In this document: one piece after another, positions 58,162 to 64,000 of the stretch | Layout: each line of letters starts with the position of its first letter | Numbering within the stretch: position 1 is the stretch's first letter | Assembly (NCBI RefSeq): GCF_024172095.1 | Contig: NZ_JAMZDX010000001.1 | Span: forward strand, 1 to 64,000 | From: Kitasatospora cinereorecta | Lineage (GTDB): Bacteria; Actinomycetota; Actinomycetes; Streptomycetales; Streptomycetaceae | Direction: 5' to 3' | Length of the DNA stretch: 64,000 nt | Program-made: the position numbers and the translations under genes | Notes under the pieces: generated by a model | Seen by the model: the letters and a program-made list of their open reading frames with translations, nothing else | Told to the model about the DNA's origin: nothing | Database searches by the model: none

Positions 58162-59554
58162 GGAAGTCTCCGGTGCGCTGGGGAGGTTGGGGGGATGCGG
58201 GGAAAGCGTCTGCCGGGTCGTCGGGTCGGTCGTCGCGGACCTGGCGGGCGGCCGAGCGGCCGCTGGCGGTGCCGGCCTGGAACAGCGCCATGAAGGCCTG
58301 GGCCTCCCGGGCCGAGCGCTGCGGTGCCGCCGCGGGTCCGGCGGCGGACTGCCGGGGTGTCGCCGCGCTGCCGCGGCGGTTGGTGCGCCGGGGGAGCGCA
58401 CCGGGGACCGGACCGTCCGCCGCGGCCGGTGCGGCGGGCGGAGAAACGGGCGGTGCGGCGGGCGGTGCGGCGGCCGGGGCCGGGGCCGGGGCCGGGGCGG
58501 GCGCCGGGGCCGGCCGGATCAGCGGTGCCCGGCCGTGCGGGGCCTGACCGTAGGGAGCCTGGCCGTGCGGGTCCTGCGCGAACGGCGACTGCCCGAACGG
58601 CTCCGGCGCCTGCGCCATCCGCGCGGCTCCGGCTTCCGGCGGCGCCGCGACACCCGAGCCGACGGCCGGCAGCACGTCGGTGAGCAGCGCGTTCGGCAGC
58701 AGCACGACCACCCGCACACCGCCGTACGGCGAGGGCGCCGAGCTCAGCGTGACCCGGAAGCCGTACTGCTCCGCCAGCCGGCCGACCGCCGCCAGGCCCA
58801 GCTGCGGCACCTCGCCGAGCCGGGAGACCTCCAGCGTGCCGCCGCCGGCCAGGGCGGCCGCCGCCTTCTCGACCGCCTGCTCGGGCATGCCGACGCCGCA
58901 GTCGTCGATCTCGATGACGGCGCCGTTGTGCACCGGCATCAGGGTGACGAACACCTGGGTGCTGGGCGGGGAGTAGCGGGTGGCGTTGTCCAGCAGCTCG
59001 GCCACCGCGTGGATCAGCGCCTCGGCGGCCGCGCCGACCACCGCCCGCTCGACCCGGCTGCGCACGACCACCCGCTGGAACGGCAGGATCCGCGACTGGG
59101 CGCCGCGCACCACGTCCTCCAGCGCCACCGGTTCGGGCCAGTGCCGGCCGGCCCGGGCGCCGCACAGCACGGCCAGGGTCTGGGCCAGTCGGGCCTGCTG
59201 GGCGGCCGCGTGGTCGGCCTTGAGCAGCCCTTCGAACAGGGCCGGGTCGTCGTGGGTGCGCTCCATCTCGTCGAGCCCGGCCTGCTGGTCGTGGGCCATC
59301 ACCAGGATGCGCCGGGCGACGCTCAGGAAGGCGCGGCGGGTGGCCGCGTTGAGCTCCTGCTCCTGCTGGGCGGCGGCGATCTCGGCGCCGCGCCGCGCCA
59401 GTTCGGCGTCCAGTCGGCCGCTGAGCTCGGCCGCCCGGTGCTGCTGCTCGGCCAGGCGCTCGCGCAGGGTGAGGGTGACGGCGCGGTAGCGCGCGGCGGC
59501 GAGCACCGCGAGAACGGTGAGCAATCCGGCCGCTGTCGCACACCACTGAGTCAT
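58148..59554 (-). CDS. cvnA: CvnA: conservon sensor-kinase-like ATPase
   Basis: 468 residues from ATG 59554 (GTG 59560 and ATG 59569 are alternatives). One N-terminal membrane helix, a coiled coil (residues ~25-80), and a GHKL domain with N-box ELLDNATRYSPP, G1 DDCGVGM and later GGVRVVVLLP. The conserved phosphoacceptor His of classical kinases is not evident. A Pro/Ala/Gln-rich tail follows. It senses an unknown signal and passes it to CvnB-D. Confidence 0.92.
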   Translation of the reverse strand: MTQWCATAAGLLTVLAVLAAARYRAVTLTLRERLAEQQHRAAELSGRLDAELARRGAEIAAAQQEQELNAATRRAFLSVARRILVMAHDQQAGLDEMERTHDDPALFEGLLKADHAAAQQARLAQTLAVLCGARAGRHWPEPVALEDVVRGAQSRILPFQRVVVRSRVERAVVGAAAEALIHAVAELLDNATRYSPPSTQVFVTLMPVHNGAVIEIDDCGVGMPEQAVEKAAAALAGGGTLEVSRLGEVPQLGLAAVGRLAEQYGFRVTLSSAPSPYGGVRVVVLLPNALLTDVLPAVGSGVAAPPEAGAARMAQAPEPFGQSPFAQDPHGQAPYGQAPHGRAPLIRPAPAPAPAPAPAPAAAPPAAPPVSPPAAPAAADGPVPGALPRRTNRRGSAATPRQSAAGPAAAPQRSAREAQAFMALFQAGTASGRSAARQVRDDRPDDPADAFPASPQPPQRTGDFHDQS

Positions 59555-59663
59555 CGTCACGCGGCGCATTCTAGGGTGGCGATACTGCGATCGTATGAAT
59601 AGCCCACCAATTGACTGAACTGGGCACGTCAAAGCGCTTCGGTTCGCCCACCGACTCCCCGGG

Positions 59664-61967
59664 TCAGTCCCGGACGCCCACCGTCAGCCGGTGCAGCAGC
59701 AGCACCGCCACGTCGTCCGGACGGGAGTTGCGCTCCGTCACATTCAGCGTCAGCAGGTCGGCCAGCCGCTCCAGCGCCGCGTCCGGCCCGCCGCGGGTCT
59801 CCCCGGTCTGCCGCGCCCACAGCTCCAGCCCGCCCAGCATCCGCGCCAGCGACTCGTCGTAGTCCTCGTCCCGGACCTCCACCAGCCCGTCGGTGTACGC
59901 CAGCACCGTCTCGCCCTCCTCCAGCAGGCCCGCCGCCAGCGGGTAGCCGCTCCCCGGCTCCACGCCCAGCGGCGGCCCGCCGGGCAGCTCGATCTCGGAC
60001 GCCTTCCCGTCCGAGATCCGCACCGGCGGCGGGTGCCCGGCCCGCGCCCCGCTCAGCTCCCCGGTGAGCGGATCGAGCGTCAGGTACAGGCAGGTGGCGA
60101 ACAGATCGGTGTCCAGCTCGGCCAGCAGCCGGCTGGTCCGGGTCAGCGTCGCGGCCGCGTCGTTCCCATCGGTGGCGTACGCCCGCAGCCCGCTGCGCAG
60201 CTGGCCCATCACCGCGGTGGCCTCCGCGTTGTGCCCCTGGACGTCGCCGATCACCAGCCCGACCCGGCCGTCCGGCAGCCGCAGCAGGTCGTACCAGTCG
60301 CCGCCGATCTGCATCCCCTCGGTGGACGGCAGGTAGCGGGCGGCCGACGCGATGCCGGGCAGCCGGGGCAGGCTGCGCGGCAGCATCGCCCGCTGCAGCT
60401 CGCTGGCGCGGTGGTGGTGGATGTCGTACAGCCGGGCCCGCTCCAGGGACTGCGCCAGGATGCCGGCGAAGGCCGAGTACATGGTGCGGTCCTCGCGCCC
60501 GAAGACCCGCTCGGTGGCGAAGGTGATCAGGCACGACCCGACCTGCCGTCCGGAGGCGACCAGTGGCAGCACCGCCCACGCCGCGGGGGTGAGCGGGCTG
60601 CCGCCGCCCCGGCCGCCCGGCTCGCTGAACAGCGGGGTGGCCCGGGCCAGCGCGTGCTCCATCACCCCGGAGGAGAGCTCGTGCAGCCGGTTCAGCTCGT
60701 TGCGGTACGGGCCGCCGTACACCGCCGGGGAGACCGGCAGCAGCCGGCCCTCGTCGATCAGGTCGAGCACCACGCTGGCCGCACCGAGGGCCGGCCTGGC
60801 TATGTCGGTGAGCGCCGTGGTCACCTCGCGGACGGTGACCGCCCGGGACAGCGCCCGGGTGAGCGCCAGCAGCAGGGCGGTCCGGGCGCCGGCGACGGCC
60901 GGTTCGGCGTCGCCGGGGGCGCTCCGGCCGCCCCGGTCCGCCTGCCCGCCCCGGTCCGCCTGCCCGGCCCGGTCCGCGCCGTCCGGCCGCTCGGGCCGTT
61001 CGGTGTGGTCGCGGCCGGTGAGCAGTCCTGCGATCCGGACCGGACGGTTGTGGATGTCGAGCATCACCTCGCCCGACTCGTCCACCCGGGCGACCGTCCC
61101 GTCCGCCCGGACCACCCGGTAGCTCAGCCGGTACGGGCCGCCGGCGGCCAGCGCCTCGGCGATGCCGGCCTGCAGGTCGGGCAGGTCCTCGGGGTGCACC
61201 ACCCGGCTCAGGTCGGGGGCGGTGGCGGTGCCGCGCTCCGGCGGCGCCAGCCCCACCAGCTGGTAGGCCCGGGCGTCCCAGGTGGTCTCGCCGGTGACCA
61301 GGTCGCGTTCGAAGGCACCCGCCCCGGCCGCCCGGACGGCCAGCGAGAGCAACTGCGGGTCGACCGGCTGCGGCGAGGGCCGGATGCCCTCCGGCACCGG
61401 CGCGGCGGCCTGCACGTGGTCGATCAGGTGGGAGAGCCGGTGGGCGCACGCCTCGGCCAGGGTCTCCAGGGTGTCGATGTCCCGGCGCGGCACGGTGCCC
61501 CGGTGGGCCAGCGCCAGGGCGAGGGCGCCGATCGCGTCCCCGTCGACGATCAGCGGCAGGACCGCCAGCGCCACCAGGCCGGTGCCGCGGCCGACGTTGG
61601 TGTTCGGGTAGTCGGTCCTGGTCTGCTCGGGGCTGAGCAGCACCGTTTCGCGGCGGCGCAGGGCGAGCGCGGCGGGCAGGTCACTGGCCGGGTCGACCAG
61701 GCCGTAGCGCTCGTGGGCCCACTCCGGCAGTCCGTGGGAGGCGGCGAGCCGGAGCATCCCGTCGGAGTCGAGCAGGTAGAGCGCGGAGCCCTCGCCGGTG
61801 ATCCAGATCGGGCCCTCGGTCAGCACCACGCCGAGCAGTTCGGCGGCGCTGCCGGCCCGCAGCAGTAAGCGGACGCAGCGCAGCTCGGTGCGGGTGGCCG
61901 GCCGGTCGGAGGTCAGGTCCACGGATGCCGGCCCCCTTCCGCTCGTGCCGCGTCTGCGTGCCGCCAT
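59664..61967 (-). CDS. SpoIIE-type PP2C phosphatase with GAF/PAS sensors
   Basis: 767 residues from ATG 61967. Domains in order: GAF (~30-175), PAS (~205-325), a low-complexity QADRGGQADRGG linker, second GAF (~360-500), and PP2C/SpoIIE (~520-760) with metal motifs GGDWYD, IGDVQGHN, ARAGHPPPV and YTDGLVEVRDED. It likely dephosphorylates an anti-sigma antagonist in response to redox or ligand signals. It is on the same strand as cvnA, 109 bp upstream, so the conservon may be co-expressed. Confidence 0.9.
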   Translation of the reverse strand: MAARRRGTSGRGPASVDLTSDRPATRTELRCVRLLLRAGSAAELLGVVLTEGPIWITGEGSALYLLDSDGMLRLAASHGLPEWAHERYGLVDPASDLPAALALRRRETVLLSPEQTRTDYPNTNVGRGTGLVALAVLPLIVDGDAIGALALALAHRGTVPRRDIDTLETLAEACAHRLSHLIDHVQAAAPVPEGIRPSPQPVDPQLLSLAVRAAGAGAFERDLVTGETTWDARAYQLVGLAPPERGTATAPDLSRVVHPEDLPDLQAGIAEALAAGGPYRLSYRVVRADGTVARVDESGEVMLDIHNRPVRIAGLLTGRDHTERPERPDGADRAGQADRGGQADRGGRSAPGDAEPAVAGARTALLLALTRALSRAVTVREVTTALTDIARPALGAASVVLDLIDEGRLLPVSPAVYGGPYRNELNRLHELSSGVMEHALARATPLFSEPGGRGGGSPLTPAAWAVLPLVASGRQVGSCLITFATERVFGREDRTMYSAFAGILAQSLERARLYDIHHHRASELQRAMLPRSLPRLPGIASAARYLPSTEGMQIGGDWYDLLRLPDGRVGLVIGDVQGHNAEATAVMGQLRSGLRAYATDGNDAAATLTRTSRLLAELDTDLFATCLYLTLDPLTGELSGARAGHPPPVRISDGKASEIELPGGPPLGVEPGSGYPLAAGLLEEGETVLAYTDGLVEVRDEDYDESLARMLGGLELWARQTGETRGGPDAALERLADLLTLNVTERNSRPDDVAVLLLHRLTVGVRD

Positions 61968-62229
61968 CACTGTTGCTGAACATCTTATTTACGTATCGCC
62001 CACATGGCTGGTTGCGTGCACGTGGTTCGCGCTCCGTGATCGACGACTTCGGGCCGTCGGCCGGCCCGGGGCACGGAGAGGCGCGGCGGGGCAACGCGTG
62101 GCAGCAGGGCTCGGCAGGGCAGGGCAAGGCGGGGCAGGGCATGGCAACGCATGGCGAGGCCCGCAGACCGGCCGTCGGGCGACCCTGGTGTCTGCGGGCC
62201 CGGAGGATCCCCCGGAACGGAGGCTTCGG

Positions 62230-62442
62230 CTACTGGCCGTCCACCTCGCCGTACGGCCGCTGCGGGCGGGCCGGGACCGGGCGCAGCGAGCGCAGGCCGC
62301 GCAGCAGCGCGAAGGCGTGCCGGGCCGAGTCGGCGAACCCGGGGGCGTCGGACCGCGGGCCGACGGTGACCGGCTCCTCGGGGCGGCGGGGACCCGGGAC
62401 CAGGCCGGTCACCGACTCGATCTTCTGCGCCGTCTGCGTCAT
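62230..62442 (-). CDS. Small hypothetical protein
   Basis: 70 residues from ATG 62442 with AAGGA 6 bp upstream. Starts MTQTAQKIESVTGLVPG and ends in a Pro/Arg-rich tail. No recognised domain; compact and plausible but unsupported beyond its start signal. Confidence 0.45.
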   Translation of the reverse strand: MTQTAQKIESVTGLVPGPRRPEEPVTVGPRSDAPGFADSARHAFALLRGLRSLRPVPARPQRPYGEVDGQ

Positions 62443-62637
62443 CGTTCCGTCCTTCGTGCTGCGACCGTCACCGCTGGTGAGCTGACGGGACGTGGGCCTC
62501 GGTGGCTCCGTCCCCTATCGGTATGACTACCCGGTCGGCTGACAGTGTGACGCGCGGACGGTGAAGGAACGATATCGGGGGTGATCCGATGACGTACCGG
62601 CGTGCACCCCGGGGCGGGGGCGCACGCCGGGGGAGCG

Positions 62638-62832
62638 TCAGGCGGGGAGGTCCGGCAGCTCGGGGGCGACGGCGGTGGCCTGGTCGAGGCCGAGCGGCAG
62701 GTCGGGAGCGGTGATGGCGTCGGTCAGCGGGCCGGTGCCGACCGGCTGGGTGGCGTGGGCGCTGGGGGCGGTCAGGGAGGCCACCACGCCGACGGCGAGG
62801 GAGGCAAAGGCGAGCATCGAGCGCTTCTTCAT
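62638..62832 (-). CDS. Small secreted peptide
   Basis: 64 residues from ATG 62832. Sec signal (MKKRSMLAFASLAVGVVASL, then SAHA cleavage site) leaves a mature peptide of about 36 residues rich in Pro, Leu and Asp, no Cys. Its start region (TTGGGCAGGCCATGAAGAAG) resembles that of the secreted gene at 51688. Confidence 0.6.
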   Translation of the reverse strand: MKKRSMLAFASLAVGVVASLTAPSAHATQPVGTGPLTDAITAPDLPLGLDQATAVAPELPDLPA

Positions 62833-62863
62833 GGCCTGCCCAACGGCCGCCCCGACCCCGAGG

Positions 62864-63430
62864 TCACGGCCAGGAGCGCAGGCCCTCGACGAGCACCCGG
62901 GTCATCCGGTCCAGGGTCACCGCCTGATCCTCCGCCAGCCGGAACGCCCCGCCGGTGGTCAGCGAGGCGAAGCCGTGCGCCATCGCCCGGACCGTGCGGG
63001 TGGCGTGGATCGCCTCCGACCCCTCCAGCCCGTAGCCGCTCAGCACCCGCAGCACCACCTCGACCAGCCGGGTCGCCGCCGCCAGCTGCTCGGGGTCGTC
63101 CGCCTGCGGGGCCTGCGGCACCGCCGCGTACCGCTCCGGATGCTCGCCCGCGTAGTCCGCGTACGCCGCCATCAGCGCGGCGACGGCCTCATCGGTCGAG
63201 CGTCCGAGCACCGCGTCCGAGAGCCGTTCGGCCAGCTCCGCGGTGGCCCGGACGGCGACCAGGCGGCGCAGCTCGGCCAGCCCGCCGGGGACGTGCTTGT
63301 AGAGGGACGGGGTGGCGACCTTGGCGCGGGCGGCGACGGCGGCCAGGGTGAGGCCCTGGGCGCCCTGCTCGTCGAGCAGTTCCAGCGCGTGGTCGACCAC
63401 GGCGGCGGGAGTGAGTCCGGCGCGGGGCAT
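62864..63430 (-). CDS. TetR-family regulator
   Basis: 188 residues from ATG 63430, overlapping the hydrolase stop by one base (TGATG). N-terminal HTH: ALELLDEQGAQGLTLAAVAARAKVATPSLYKHVPG; the C-terminal domain (GRSTDEAVAALMAAYADYAGEHPERYAAV) is of the TetR_C/WHG type. It follows the alpha/beta hydrolase in one operon and may regulate it. Confidence 0.9.
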   Translation of the reverse strand: MPRAGLTPAAVVDHALELLDEQGAQGLTLAAVAARAKVATPSLYKHVPGGLAELRRLVAVRATAELAERLSDAVLGRSTDEAVAALMAAYADYAGEHPERYAAVPQAPQADDPEQLAAATRLVEVVLRVLSGYGLEGSEAIHATRTVRAMAHGFASLTTGGAFRLAEDQAVTLDRMTRVLVEGLRSWP

Positions 63431-64000
63431 CAGCCGACCTCTGCCAGGAACGGGAGCAGGGCGGCCGCGGTGGCCTCCGGGTAGCCCGCCATGGGGTAGT
63501 GCCCGGCGTCCTGGATCATCACCTTCCGGGCCCCCTTCAGCGCCGCGACCTGGCGGTCGGCGACCACCTCGGGCTTCGGGAAGTCGGGGTCCTTGGTGCC
63601 CATCAGCACCAGCGCCGGGCACTGGACCGCCGCCGACCAGCCGTCCGGGGCGGAGTTGCCGGTCAGGTAGCCCTTCAGCGCGGCCTTCCGGCCGGGCTCG
63701 CGGAGCATCGCGGACAGCTCGGCGCGGTAGGCGTCGAAGTCGGCCGGACGGGCGGTCGGGTAGTAGAACTTCTGCAGCGTCCCCCACAGCCCGGGGAAGG
63801 TCGACACGAGCGGCGCGACCGCGCCGAACAGGGCCTTCTGGAAGGCGTTCAGCGGCAGGTTCTCGATGAAGGCGTCGATCAGCACGATGCCGGCGGTCCG
63901 CTCGGGAGCGATCCCGGCGACCTTCACCACCGTCGCGCCGGTGTACGAGCTGCCGGCCAGCACGGCGCGCTCGATGCCCAGGTGGTCGAGCAGGGCGATC
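63430..64000 (-). CDS. Alpha/beta hydrolase, N-terminus beyond the window
   Basis: The frame runs off the right edge, so the N-terminal part is missing. The nucleophile elbow reads VLAGSSYTGATVV (Ser within GSSYTG); the acid is in LMGTKDPDF and the catalytic His in DAGHYPMAGYP, so the triad is complete. A cap region (YYPTARPADFDAYR) is present. Cytosolic esterase/hydrolase; substrate unknown. Confidence 0.88.
   Translation of the reverse strand, partial: IALLDHLGIERAVLAGSSYTGATVVKVAGIAPERTAGIVLIDAFIENLPLNAFQKALFGAVAPLVSTFPGLWGTLQKFYYPTARPADFDAYRAELSAMLREPGRKAALKGYLTGNSAPDGWSAAVQCPALVLMGTKDPDFPKPEVVADRQVAALKGARKVMIQDAGHYPMAGYPEATAAALLPFLAEVG

Noticed and set aside
61968..62229. Coding potential in the GGGCAGGGCA-rich stretch
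   Set aside because: Low-complexity G-rich repeats (GGCAACGCGTGGC and GGCAACGCATGGC among them) without a plausible start; the AT-rich part next to 61970 is more likely the phosphatase promoter.

Overview
The window is high-GC actinobacterial chromosome with strong codon bias, frequent GTG and TTG starts, a conservon (cvnABCD plus two P450s), DUF2637/RRQRL-type element genes and type VII (ESX) substrates. Together these point to a member of the Streptomycetaceae (Streptomyces or Kitasatospora); the genus cannot be settled from the sequence alone.

Left chromosomal flank (1-8.5 kb): a membrane-remodelling operon with the tail of a YqiJ-like membrane protein, a flotillin (SPFH) protein and a very long AAA ATPase, convergent with a PucR-type regulator.

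Integrated element (8.6-24.5 kb): an actinomycete integrative and conjugative element (AICE) sits in a tRNA-Phe(GAA) gene. A 48-bp direct repeat of the tRNA 3' end marks attL and attR. From left to right it carries a GHKL ATPase cargo gene, a HAD phosphatase, a GntR regulator, a divergent promoter with a perfect 16-bp operator, an rrn-like leader, and then one long translationally coupled operon. The operon encodes small membrane and zinc proteins, a TraB/FtsK-type DNA translocase, a C5 methyltransferase, a prim-pol replication protein and a DUF3987 protein. An inverted iteron array, excisionase and tyrosine integrase close the element. The layout is regulation, transfer, replication, excision/integration. 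tRNA-Asp and tRNA-Glu follow the attR tRNA-Phe.

Right of the element (24.8-37 kb): housekeeping and stress genes. They include a small zincin, a fluoride-exporter pair with DUF190, a DEAD-box RNA helicase with a repetitive RGG-type tail, a bacterial PARG-like hydrolase, LtrA, a tyrosine phosphatase, an SDR, a transglutaminase-like protein, a winged-helix protein, a nucleotidyltransferase and tRNA-Lys(TTT).

Middle right (37-52 kb): START-like and VOC proteins, a beta-phosphoglucomutase/GH65 phosphorylase pair (disaccharide phosphorolysis to glucose-6-phosphate), a PoxB-type pyruvate oxidase, a WYL regulator divergent from an MFS exporter, an XRE-cupin regulator with twin operators, a MocR regulator divergent from an AhpD-like protein, and secreted proteins.

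Far right (52-64 kb): a two-gene type VII secretion cassette (WXG100 partner plus helical-hairpin NlpC/P60 hydrolase), then a leftward block of a SpoIIE-type phosphatase, cvnA, cvnB, cvnC, cvnD, a CYP157-like P450 without the EXXR motif and a CYP154-like P450. The window ends with small secreted peptides, a TetR regulator and an alpha/beta hydrolase cut by the edge.
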